DNA of 35,452 nucleotides from Kiritimatiellia bacterium. Its GTDB lineage: Bacteria > Verrucomicrobiota > Kiritimatiellia > UBA8416 > JADHWI01. The notes beneath the pieces are model-generated. The model was not told where the DNA came from, ran no database searches, and worked only from the letters and a program-made list of their open reading frames with translations. Positions 22,328 to 30,857 of the stretch are shown here, piece by piece. Numbering within the stretch: the stretch's first letter is position 1; each line of letters begins with the position of its first letter. The stretch covers positions 1 to 35,452 of the forward strand of contig JADHWI010000026.1 of assembly GCA_016783565.1 (NCBI GenBank), given 5' to 3'. A program made the translations under genes and the position numbers.

Positions 22328-23776
22328 ATGGCGGTTGCAATTGAAAACCTGACGGTTACTGACGCATTGGAGAAGCTGAATGCGGGGATCTTTACCTCTG
22401 TAGAGCTCACGCAGGCTGTGATTGATGCGATTCGTGAGAAAGATCCGGATCTTTGTGCTTATTTGAGCGTAGATACGGATCAGGCTTTGGCGCGTGCGGC
22501 TGAAGCGGACCAGGAACGTGCATCCGGGGGTCAGGGGCGATTGTTGGGAGTGCCTTTGGCTGTGAAAGACGTGCTCAATGTCAAAGGGCAACCTTGTACC
22601 TGTGCGTCGCGTCTCCTGCGGGGGTATACGTCTCCTTATGATGCGACCGCGATTGCGCGATTGCGGGCGGAAGGCGCGGTGTTTCTTGGGCGAACGAACA
22701 TGGACGAGTTTGCCATGGGTTCCACGACTGAGAATTCTGCATTCAAACAGACTCGCAATCCGGCGGCTCTGGATTATGTTCCGGGCGGGTCAAGCGGTGG
22801 GTCGGCGGCTGCGGTGGCCGGTGGCGAAGCCCTGGCGGCATTGGGAACGGATACGGGTGGATCAATTCGTCAGCCTGCAAGTTTTTGTGGGTGTGTGGGT
22901 TTGAAGCCGACCTACGGTCGCATATCCCGTTATGGATTGACGGCTTTTGCCTCCTCTTTAGATCAGATTGGCTCCATGACGCGCAGCGTGCGGGATGCGG
23001 CGCTTTTGCTTGAGGTTATGTCGGGGCACGATCGGATGGACTCTACATCCGTTGATGTGTCCGTACCGGCTTACAGCGAGAAATTGCGTGATGATTTGCA
23101 GGGAGTGCGACTGGGTTTGCCGAAGGAATATTTTATTGAGGGAATGGATCCGGCGGTAGAGCAGGCGGTGCGGGCGGCTGTGGCGCGTTGCCGTGACCTG
23201 GGCGCGGAAGTGGTCGACGTGAGCCTACCACATACTGACTATGCGATTGCCACTTATTACATTATCGCCACGGCTGAGGCCTCCGCAAATTTAGCTCGTT
23301 TTGATGGTGTACGCTATGGGACGCGCGCGGAAGGGGCGACCGACCCCATCGATATGTACGGGAAGACTCGTGCGGCGGGTTTTGGGGATGAGGTGAAGCG
23401 TCGCATTATTCTCGGAACGTATGTCCTGAGCAGTGGGTATTATGATGCGTATTATCTTTCTGCTCAGAAGATGCGGACCCTGATTCGAGCTGATTTTGAG
23501 AAGGCGTTTGAGGAATGTGATGCCCTTTTGACGCCTGTTGCGCCGACTCCGGCGTATCGAATTGGAGAAAAGGCGACGGATCCGCTTCAGATGTATTTGG
23601 GGGATGTATTTACGGTTACGGCCAATCTTGCGGGGATTTGCGGGATATCCGTGCCTTGTGGGGCGACGTCCGACGGGTTGCCCGTGGGGTTGCAGATTCT
23701 GGGGCCGGCTTTTGGCGAAGAGAGTATTCTCGGGGTGGGGCATGCTTTTGAGCAATCCCTGCATGGTGATGATTGA
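22328..23776 (+). CDS. gatA: aspartyl/glutamyl-tRNA amidotransferase subunit A
   Basis: GatA releases ammonia from glutamine for the amidation done by GatB. The 482-residue amidase-family enzyme has the Ser-cisSer-Lys triad: Lys in GVPLAVKDVLNVKG, the cis-Ser in PGGSSGGSAAAVAGG and the nucleophile Ser in GTDTGGSIRQPASF. FLGRTNMDEFAMGSTTENS and KPTYGRISRYGLTAFASSLDQIG are standard GatA segments. The ATG at 22328 follows the gatC stop by eight bases with AGG upstream; the longer open frame overlaps gatC. gatB follows 37 bases downstream. Confidence 0.97.
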   Translation: MAVAIENLTVTDALEKLNAGIFTSVELTQAVIDAIREKDPDLCAYLSVDTDQALARAAEADQERASGGQGRLLGVPLAVKDVLNVKGQPCTCASRLLRGYTSPYDATAIARLRAEGAVFLGRTNMDEFAMGSTTENSAFKQTRNPAALDYVPGGSSGGSAAAVAGGEALAALGTDTGGSIRQPASFCGCVGLKPTYGRISRYGLTAFASSLDQIGSMTRSVRDAALLLEVMSGHDRMDSTSVDVSVPAYSEKLRDDLQGVRLGLPKEYFIEGMDPAVEQAVRAAVARCRDLGAEVVDVSLPHTDYAIATYYIIATAEASANLARFDGVRYGTRAEGATDPIDMYGKTRAAGFGDEVKRRIILGTYVLSSGYYDAYYLSAQKMRTLIRADFEKAFEECDALLTPVAPTPAYRIGEKATDPLQMYLGDVFTVTANLAGICGISVPCGATSDGLPVGLQILGPAFGEESILGVGHAFEQSLHGDD

Positions 23777-23813
23777 GAGAGTAGTGACCGGACCATTGGT
23801 GCCGGGGAACGAC

Positions 23814-25250
23814 ATGACAGATGATTCAGCGATGAAATATGTTCCAACAATAGGCCTTGAAGTTCACGTTCAACTAAGAACGGCATCGAAAATGTTCTGT
23901 GCCTGCAGCACGGAGTTTGGTGCGGAGCCCAATACGCATGTGTGTCCCGTATGCTTGGGGTATCCGGGAGCGATGCCGGTGATGAATGGTCGTGCGATTG
24001 AATTAACGGTTAGAACCGGTCTGATGATTGGTTCTGAGATCAGTGGTTTCAGCAAGTTTGACCGAAAGAGTTATTTTTATCCGGACATGCCTAAAAACTA
24101 CCAGATTTCGCAGTATGATAAGCCTCTGTGCCTGGGTGGCGAGGTAGAGGCGGATGATGAGGGCCGTTTGGTTCGGGTGCGAATTCATCGTATTCATTTG
24201 GAAGAAGATGTGGCGAAGAATATGCATTTTCAGTCTGCGAGCGGCATTGATTTCAATCGTGCGGGCACGCCGCTGATGGAGATTGTGACTGAGCCCGACA
24301 TGCATTCGGCTGCGGATGCCTATGCGTTCTTGCAGGCATTGAAGCAGATTGTGGCTTACGCAGGGGTGAGTGATTGTAATCTTGAAGAAGGCAACATTCG
24401 TTGTGATGTCAATGTCAGCGTGTGTCCGGAATCTCAGTCTGAGCTGGGGACCAAGGCTGAAATCAAGAACATGAATACGTTCAAGGGCGTGTACAGTGCG
24501 GTTGGCTATGAGATCGAGCGTCAGATTGCGGTGTTGGAAGGTGGGGGTAGAGTGGTCCAGGAGACGCGTCGATGGGATCCTGACCGGGAGGTTACTTCGT
24601 CCATGCGAACGAAGGAAGATGAGCACGACTATCGTTATTTCCCTGAGCCTGATTTGATGCCGGTTGTTTTGGATCCTTTGCAGGTGAATTCCTGGAAGGA
24701 ATCGCTGCCGGAGGCACCGCGAGCGCGTCGGGAACGTATGGTTGATGCCTATGGTATTCCTGATTATGACGCAGGTGTCCTTGCGGCGGAGCGAAGTGTG
24801 GCAGATTTCTTTGAAGCTGCGGCAAAGGCATCCAACAATCCAAAGGCTGTTTCCAATTGGATTATGACTGAAATGTTGCGTTTGCTTTCCGAGGCGAACG
24901 TAAGTATAGAGGCGATTCCGGTCACGCCGAAGGCTTTGGCCGGTCTGGTGGCATTGGTGGATGCGGGTCGTATCAATTCGAATACGGCCAAGGATGTTTT
25001 TGCGGAATTGTTTGAGCAGGGCGGTGACCCGGAGGTGATTGTCAAGGAGAAGGGGCTTTTGCAGGTGAGTGATACGGATGCAATCGAGGCCTTCGCCGAT
25101 CAGGCAATTTCAGAGAATCCGCAGTCAGTTGATGATTATCGCGGTGGAAAGAAGGCCGCATTGCAATTTCTGGTTGGTCAGGTTATGCGGCTCAGTCGGG
25201 GCAAGGCGAATCCTCAGATGGTTGCCAAGTTGCTTGCGGAGAAGATGTAA
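23814..25250 (+). CDS. gatB: aspartyl/glutamyl-tRNA amidotransferase subunit B
   Basis: GatB activates the misacylated tRNA with ATP and adds ammonia from GatA. The 478-residue protein shows PTIGLEVHVQLRTASKMFCAC and NTHVCPVCLGYPGAMPVMN, with the paired Cys that bind zinc in many GatB proteins. YFYPDMPKNYQISQYD, IHLEEDVAKN and EIKNMNTFKGV mark the kinase-like domain. The C-terminal helical YqeY-like tail (AVSNWIMTEMLRLL ... GKANPQMVAKLL) binds tRNA. The ATG at 23814 has GGGG just upstream. Presence of gatCAB implies that Gln- and/or Asn-tRNA are made by the indirect route. Confidence 0.97.
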   Translation: MTDDSAMKYVPTIGLEVHVQLRTASKMFCACSTEFGAEPNTHVCPVCLGYPGAMPVMNGRAIELTVRTGLMIGSEISGFSKFDRKSYFYPDMPKNYQISQYDKPLCLGGEVEADDEGRLVRVRIHRIHLEEDVAKNMHFQSASGIDFNRAGTPLMEIVTEPDMHSAADAYAFLQALKQIVAYAGVSDCNLEEGNIRCDVNVSVCPESQSELGTKAEIKNMNTFKGVYSAVGYEIERQIAVLEGGGRVVQETRRWDPDREVTSSMRTKEDEHDYRYFPEPDLMPVVLDPLQVNSWKESLPEAPRARRERMVDAYGIPDYDAGVLAAERSVADFFEAAAKASNNPKAVSNWIMTEMLRLLSEANVSIEAIPVTPKALAGLVALVDAGRINSNTAKDVFAELFEQGGDPEVIVKEKGLLQVSDTDAIEAFADQAISENPQSVDDYRGGKKAALQFLVGQVMRLSRGKANPQMVAKLLAEKM

Positions 25251-25379
25251 GTCTGAGCAACTGGGGCAATCACAGATTGCGGTGTGTGCGTGGTTCTGGC
25301 ATAGTGTTTGATACAAATGTTGACTTTTCGGTGCAGAAGTCTGGCTGTTGCCGTTATTGCCACAACGTTAGGGGATGAT

Positions 25380-27089
25380 TTGACATCTAACGACGATTAC
25401 GTTTTAGAGATACTGCAGGAGCGGGGCATTGTGTCCTCTGAGCAGGTCGAGCAGATACGCAACGGGTCTCAAGTGCCGGGGCGCAGCACGCTGGACGCGA
25501 TGGTTGATGAGAATGTGGTGACTGAACACGCTGTGTTGAGCGAGTTGGCTGACCAGCTTGGTATGGAGATGATCAGCCTGCAGGGTGTGGACATTCCGCC
25601 TGAATTGCGGGACGCAGTGCCTGTTGATGTTGCGCGTCGATATAAAGTAATTCCCGTCTATAAAAATGAAGACTCCCTGACTGTCGCGATTAATGATCCT
25701 CTGGACTCCAATACGCTCGATAGTTTGCGTTATCTGTTGCGATGCAATGTGGAAAGCGTGGTAGTGACTCGAGAAGAGTTGGAGGTCACGTTGGATCGGT
25801 TCTACGCCGTAGAATCATCTATGGAGGACATGCTGAGTCAGATTGCAGACGATGCGGTTGATGTCGATCTGGCCGGTGCGGATCATGTTGCTGCTGATGC
25901 AGGGGATGTCACCGAAGCGGATGCGCCGATCATCAAGTTAGTTAGTTTGATTATCATGGAGGCTTACCGGCATCGAGCCTCTGATATTCATATTGAGCCG
26001 CTGGAGAAGCGATTGCGGGTGCGCTATCGCATTGACGGTGTTCTGCATGAAGTCGATAGCCCCCCGAAGCGCCTGCAATCCGCCATCATCAGCCGAGTCA
26101 AGATCATGGCGACCATGAAGATTTCAGAGAAGCGTGTGCCGCAGGATGGTCGTATCCAGGTGCATGTACGCGGGCATGAGCTTGATTTGCGTGTGTCCAC
26201 GGTTCCGTCCAATCATGGTGAGGGCGTGGTGATGCGTATCCTGGACAAGCAAAACCTGGCATTGGGTCTGCCGAAACTTGGTTTTTTTGCGGATGATCAG
26301 CAGGTGTTCGAACGGTTGATCGGGTTGCCGGACGGGATTATTCTAGTGACGGGTCCGACGGGGTCGGGAAAGACCACCACGCTGTATGCTTGCCTGGGGC
26401 ATATTAATCGTCCGGACCGTAAGATCATCACTGTTGAGAATCCGGTCGAATATCAGATGTCCGGCATCAACCAGGTGCAGGTACAAACCGATGTAGGGCT
26501 CACTTTCTCGGCTGCGTTGCGCTCGATTCTGCGCCAGGCGCCTAATGTGGTTATGATTGGTGAGATTCGTGATAAAGAAACTGCGAACATCGCGACAGAG
26601 GCGTCGTTGACTGGTCACCTGGTGTTCAGCACGTTGCATACGAATGATGCTCCCAGTGCGGTGACGCGTTTGTTGGATATTGGGGTGAAGCCGTTCCTGG
26701 TGGCTTCTTCGCTGCGGGCGGTAATGGCACAGCGGTTGGTTCGAAGTATTTGTGAAAATTGCAAGGAAGAGTACCAGCCGGGGGATGATGAGTTACGCCT
26801 GCTGGGGCCTGCGGCTGAACAGATGGCAGCGGCGACGTTGTATCGTGGGCACGGGTGTGGTTCCTGTTCGCTGACGGGGTATTCCGGGCGGAAAGGTCTT
26901 TTTGAGGTCTTTCTGGTAACGGATGAGATTCGTCGTATGATTTTCGAGAAGCAACCTGCTGCAGAAATTAGGGCGGTGGCAAGGGAGGCAGGGATGCGGA
27001 CGCTGCGTGAAGACGGTTTACGTAAGGCGGCTGGGGGAATTACAACTCTCTCGGAAATATTCCGAGTAACAATGGGAGATGTAGACTAA
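25380..27089 (+). CDS. GspE/PilB-family secretion/pilus assembly ATPase (first copy)
   Basis: This hexameric ATPase would drive filament assembly in a type IV pilus or type II secretion system. An N-terminal GspE-N domain (about residues 5-150) precedes the motor domain: [20 protein letters not shown], Walker [13 protein letters not shown] at about 322-333, MIGEIRD for Walker B, and [15 protein letters not shown]. Four Cys (CENC ... CGSC) form the zinc-binding tetracysteine site of GspE. The usual RQDPD before Walker B reads RQAPN, a notable change. A TTG start at 25380 is preferred because AGGGGA lies five bases upstream and the GspE-N domain begins there; an ATG at 25317 would add 21 residues. 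It overlaps pilT by TAATG. About 569 residues. Confidence 0.92.
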   Translation: MTSNDDYVLEILQERGIVSSEQVEQIRNGSQVPGRSTLDAMVDENVVTEHAVLSELADQLGMEMISLQGVDIPPELRDAVPVDVARRYKVIPVYKNEDSLTVAINDPLDSNTLDSLRYLLRCNVESVVVTREELEVTLDRFYAVESSMEDMLSQIADDAVDVDLAGADHVAADAGDVTEADAPIIKLVSLIIMEAYRHRASDIHIEPLEKRLRVRYRIDGVLHEVDSPPKRLQSAIISRVKIMATMKISEKRVPQDGRIQVHVRGHELDLRVSTVPSNHGEGVVMRILDKQNLALGLPKLGFFADDQQVFERLIGLPDGIILVTGPTGSGKTTTLYACLGHINRPDRKIITVENPVEYQMSGINQVQVQTDVGLTFSAALRSILRQAPNVVMIGEIRDKETANIATEASLTGHLVFSTLHTNDAPSAVTRLLDIGVKPFLVASSLRAVMAQRLVRSICENCKEEYQPGDDELRLLGPAAEQMAAATLYRGHGCGSCSLTGYSGRKGLFEVFLVTDEIRRMIFEKQPAAEIRAVAREAGMRTLREDGLRKAAGGITTLSEIFRVTMGDVD

Positions 27090-28189
27090 TGCCAGAACCA
27101 TCCGAAATTGATATTGAGATGAGTGAGTTGCTACAGCTCACTGTGGATGAAGGCGCGTCCGACATTCATTTGGCTGTGGGTCAATCACCGATCCTTCGAA
27201 TTCACGGTAACTTGCACGCGATTGATTCGCCGGTTTTGAAACCGGAGGATACTGAGCGGTTGATGAAGAGTATTACGTCTCCTGACCATCAGCAGAAGGT
27301 CCGCGAGCAGGGGGGTACGGACTTCGGGTTCGGGTTTGGTGACCAGGCTCGTTTTCGTGTGAGTGTCCTCAAGCAGAAGGGTAATGTGGGAATCGTGCTG
27401 CGCCAGATTCCGAATGAACTGCTTTCGCTGGACAAGATCGGTTTGCCGCCACAGGTTAAGGAGTTGCTCTTTCGTCCACGAGGACTCATTCTGGTGACCG
27501 GGCCGACTGGTTCCGGTAAGAGTACGACGCTGGCCAGCATGCTGGACGTGATCAATTGTGAGCGTGACTGTCATATTATCACGATTGAGGATCCGATCGA
27601 ATATTACCATGATCATAAGAAGTCTTTGGTGACTCAGCGTGAGATTGGCGTGGATGTGCCGTCGTTTAAAGAGGCGTTGCGACGAGCGTTGCGACAAGAC
27701 CCGGATGTTATTCTCGTGGGTGAAATGCGGGACTTGGAGACGATGGAAGCGGCTATTACGGCAGCAGAAACAGGCCATCTTGTTTTTGCCACGTTGCATA
27801 CGACGGGTGCGGCTCGCACGGTTGACCGTATCGTGGATGCATTTCCGACCAATCAGCAGGATCAGATTCGTACGCAGTTGTCCGTAGGTATTGTGGCCGT
27901 TGTTTCTCAGTTACTTTTGATTAACGCTTCCGGAAAGGGACGTGTGGCCGCATTTGAGGTCATGATTTCGACACCTTCGATTCAGGCGTTGATTCGTGAC
28001 AATAAGACATATCGTATCACCTCTGACATCCAGACTGGTGCAAAGTACGGGATGATTACGTTGGATGCGCATTTGATGGCGCTCTACCAGGCTGGGAAGA
28101 TTCGTTACGAGGATTTAATTACCAAGTCCCAGGATCCGGAAGCGGTCGTGCAGAAGCTCAAGGAGTTGTCCGGAGCTAAACGGAGATAA
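27089..28189 (+). CDS. pilT: PilT-family twitching motility ATPase
   Basis: PilT powers pilus retraction. The 366-residue protein starts with the PAS-like domain ([18 protein letters not shown]), then Walker [16 protein letters not shown] at about 137, the Asp box IEDPIEY, Walker [14 protein letters not shown], and His box [19 protein letters not shown]. The C-terminal retraction motif, AIRNLIRE in model PilT, reads SIQALIRD, followed by GMITLDAHL. It is a variant that should still work but could be a PilU-like accessory. GGGAG lies nine bases upstream. Flanked on both sides by GspE/PilB genes, with a TAATG overlap at the start and a three-base gap at the end. Confidence 0.93.
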   Translation: MPEPSEIDIEMSELLQLTVDEGASDIHLAVGQSPILRIHGNLHAIDSPVLKPEDTERLMKSITSPDHQQKVREQGGTDFGFGFGDQARFRVSVLKQKGNVGIVLRQIPNELLSLDKIGLPPQVKELLFRPRGLILVTGPTGSGKSTTLASMLDVINCERDCHIITIEDPIEYYHDHKKSLVTQREIGVDVPSFKEALRRALRQDPDVILVGEMRDLETMEAAITAAETGHLVFATLHTTGAARTVDRIVDAFPTNQQDQIRTQLSVGIVAVVSQLLLINASGKGRVAAFEVMISTPSIQALIRDNKTYRITSDIQTGAKYGMITLDAHLMALYQAGKIRYEDLITKSQDPEAVVQKLKELSGAKRR

Positions 28190-28192
28190 GGC

Positions 28193-29896
28193 ATGGTCGA
28201 AATTCAGTTTATGGATCCGGTGTTGCAACTGACCGTTGATCAGGGCTTGCTAAGTCATGAACAGGCGGAAGAGGTGCAGATTGAGAAGGAGGGGACCGGC
28301 AAGTCTGTTCGGTCGATCCTGGTGGATTCCGGTTACCTGTCAGAAGACGAAGTGTTGAATGCCATGGCTGTGTATCTTGGCACGCGCGTGATTAACTTGC
28401 CGGCCACGGATATTCCTCCTGATGTTTTGCATAGTGTGCCGGCGAGTGTTGCACGTATGTATAATGTGGTTCCCGTGGAGGCTGAACCGAACCGTGTGAC
28501 GGTAGCCGTTTCCGATATCATCAGTCCTCAGATCACAGACGAACTGATGTTTGTGCTCACTCAGGATGTCGGGTTTGTACTGGCGCGTGAGGAGGATGTC
28601 CGCACCTGTATCAATCAGTTCTATGGTGATGAGAGTGACTCGGTCAACGACATGTTGTCGGTGCTGGAGCACGAGATTGAAGATGCGGGCGATTTCGGTT
28701 TGGGGGGTGAGGACGAGACGCAGCTCGAGGAAATGGCGGGGTCTACGCCGGTTATTCGGTTTGTGAACCTTGTTTTGTATCAAGCGGTCAATGACCGTGC
28801 GTCGGATATCCATTTTGAGCCGTTTGAGAAGGAATTTAAAATTCGCTATCGTGTAGATGGTGCGTTGTATGAGATGCAACCGCCACCGAAACGACTGGCT
28901 TTGTCGATCATTTCCCGAGTCAAGGTTATGTCGAATTTGAATATTGCCGAGCGCCGTTTGCCGCAGGATGGCCGGATTCAGATCAGCATTGGTGGTCGCC
29001 AGATTGATTTGCGTGTGTCGACGCTGCCCACGCAGTTTGGTGAGAGTGTGGTATTGCGTGTTCTTGACCGAACGACGGTGTCGCTGGAGATTGAGAATCT
29101 CGGCATGCCTTCTGATGTGTATGAGCAGTTTACCTACGACATCAAGAAGCCGCATGGTATTGTGATCGTGACGGGGCCTACGGGTTCGGGTAAAACGACC
29201 ACCTTGTATTCTGGTTTGCGTCGAATCAACACGATTGAGACCAAGGTGCTTACAGCCGAGGAACCGGTGGAATATGACATTGATGGTATCATCCAGGTGC
29301 CGATCAGTGAGCTGACTGGCAACACGTTTGCACGGGTGTTGAGGGCTTTCCTGCGTCAGGACCCTGATGTGATGATGATCGGTGAAATTCGTGATTTGGA
29401 AACTGCGCAAATTGCAGTACAGGCTTCGCTTACCGGTCATCTGGTGTTCAGTACGTTGCATACGAACGATGCGGCCGGTGCGATTACGCGCCTGGTGGAT
29501 ATGGATGTGGAGCCATACCTGGTGTCTTCGACCCTGGAGGCCGTGTTGGGACAACGCCTTGTTCGTACGATTTGCGAGCAATGTAAGGTGACTTATCTTC
29601 CCGATGAAGACACTTTGGAACGTTTAAACCTGACGCGTGAGGATGTGGGGGATCAAGAATTTTGTTATGGGCGAGGGTGTGAGCAGTGTAATGAGACTGG
29701 CTATCATGGCCGGAAGGGCATCTATGAGTATATGTCCATAACCGCAGCTATTCGTGAGCTGATTAATGTTCGCAGTCCATCGTTGGTGTTGCGTGAAAAG
29801 GCGATTGAGCAGGGGATGCGCACGCTGCGTGAAGATGGCATCCGCAATCTTTTTGATGGCTATACGACGGTGGATGAAGTGCTGCGTTATACGTAA
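28193..29896 (+). CDS. GspE/PilB-family secretion/pilus assembly ATPase (second copy)
   Basis: The 567-residue paralogue has the same plan as the copy upstream of pilT: an N-terminal GspE-N domain (LTVDQGLLSHEQAEEV ... LPATDIPPDVLHSVPASVARMY), then SDIHFEPFEKEFKIRYRVDG, Walker [16 protein letters not shown] at about 326, FLRQDPDVMMIGEIRD and [15 protein letters not shown]. The tetracysteine site is CEQC ... CEQC. Unlike the first copy it keeps the standard RQDPD. An acidic linker (LEHEIEDAGDFGLGGEDE) joins the domains. A strong GGAGATAAGG precedes the ATG. The two copies may serve two filaments (pilus and pseudopilus) or form mixed machines. The PilC/GspF platform gene does not follow; trxB does. 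Confidence 0.94.
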   Translation: MVEIQFMDPVLQLTVDQGLLSHEQAEEVQIEKEGTGKSVRSILVDSGYLSEDEVLNAMAVYLGTRVINLPATDIPPDVLHSVPASVARMYNVVPVEAEPNRVTVAVSDIISPQITDELMFVLTQDVGFVLAREEDVRTCINQFYGDESDSVNDMLSVLEHEIEDAGDFGLGGEDETQLEEMAGSTPVIRFVNLVLYQAVNDRASDIHFEPFEKEFKIRYRVDGALYEMQPPPKRLALSIISRVKVMSNLNIAERRLPQDGRIQISIGGRQIDLRVSTLPTQFGESVVLRVLDRTTVSLEIENLGMPSDVYEQFTYDIKKPHGIVIVTGPTGSGKTTTLYSGLRRINTIETKVLTAEEPVEYDIDGIIQVPISELTGNTFARVLRAFLRQDPDVMMIGEIRDLETAQIAVQASLTGHLVFSTLHTNDAAGAITRLVDMDVEPYLVSSTLEAVLGQRLVRTICEQCKVTYLPDEDTLERLNLTREDVGDQEFCYGRGCEQCNETGYHGRKGIYEYMSITAAIRELINVRSPSLVLREKAIEQGMRTLREDGIRNLFDGYTTVDEVLRYT

Positions 29897-29933
29897 TTGT
29901 GTGCAGGTAAAGTTGAAAGAGGATTGGAATACC

Positions 29934-30857
29934 ATGGAACGCGTTTTGATTATAGGATCGGGGCCAGCCGGTTTGACGGCGGCCTTGTATGCGGCACGGG
30001 CCGGGCTTGCGCCGCTGGTGCTTGAAGGGCTGGAGCCGGGCGGGCAGTTGACGACGACCACGGAAGTGGAGAATTATCCCGGATTCCCCGATGGAATCGA
30101 TGGTACGCAATTGACCATGTTGATGCGGCAGCAGGCAGAACGTTTCGGTGCGCGTTGCGAACAAAAAGATGTTACCGGTTCTGATTTTTCCGGTCGACCG
30201 CTGAAGGTGACGCTGTCTGATGGAAGTGTTGTCGAGTCGCAGACGGTGATCATTGCCACGGGTGCGAGTGCCTTGTACCTGGATTTGGATTCTGTGCAGA
30301 AGTTGCGTGGGCGTGGGGTGACGGCCTGTGCAACCTGTGATGGGGCCTTTTATCGGGGGCAGGACGTTGCGGTGTTGGGCGGGGGCGATACCGCGATGGA
30401 GGAAGCGCTCTTTCTGACCCGGATGTGTTCCAAGGTTACGATTATTCACCGTCGTGATGAATTGCGGGCATCTAAGATCATGGGCGAGCGGGCGCTGGCG
30501 CATGAGAAGATTGAGGTGCTGTGGGATTCTGTAATCGATGAGGTACTGGATGTTGAGAAGGGGGAAGTGACGGGGCTCAAGATTCGTAATGTGAAGACCG
30601 GCGCCCTCTCGGATTTGAAGGTGACTGGGTTGTTTATGGGCATTGGGCACAAGCCCAATACAGACGCGTTCGTTGGGCAGCTTGATTTAACTGATTCTGG
30701 ATTTGTGCAGACTGACAGTACGCGTACCAGTGTTGAGGGGGTCTATGCCGCTGGAGATGTTCAGGATCCTCTCTACAAGCAGGCTGTCACGGCCGCAGGG
30801 ACGGGATGTGCTGCTGCACTTGAAGCAGAGCGGTATCTCGAATCATTGGGACAATGA
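29934..30857 (+). CDS. trxB: thioredoxin reductase
   Basis: TrxB passes electrons from NADPH through FAD to thioredoxin. The 307-residue protein has the FAD motif IIGSGPAGLTAALYAARAG, VENYPGFPDGIDG, the redox-active Cys pair in VTACATCDGAFYRGQ, the NADPH motif VLGGGDTAMEEALFLTR and VYAAGDVQDPLYKQAVTAAGTGCAAALEAERYL at the C-terminus. The ATG at 29934 has AGAGGA upstream and the family start MERVLIIGSGPAG; the open frame extends back into the gspE gene. Its stop overlaps the start of the ABC exporter gene as ATGA. Confidence 0.96.
   Translation: MERVLIIGSGPAGLTAALYAARAGLAPLVLEGLEPGGQLTTTTEVENYPGFPDGIDGTQLTMLMRQQAERFGARCEQKDVTGSDFSGRPLKVTLSDGSVVESQTVIIATGASALYLDLDSVQKLRGRGVTACATCDGAFYRGQDVAVLGGGDTAMEEALFLTRMCSKVTIIHRRDELRASKIMGERALAHEKIEVLWDSVIDEVLDVEKGEVTGLKIRNVKTGALSDLKVTGLFMGIGHKPNTDAFVGQLDLTDSGFVQTDSTRTSVEGVYAAGDVQDPLYKQAVTAAGTGCAAALEAERYLESLGQ

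Noticed and set aside
24003-24626. 207-codon minus-strand open frame
   Set aside because: Antisense to gatB; no start signal and no recognisable sequence.
28340-29581. 413-codon open frame on the minus strand
   Set aside because: It is exactly antisense to the second GspE/PilB gene, which has full family motifs; the product is Arg/His-rich with no domain.
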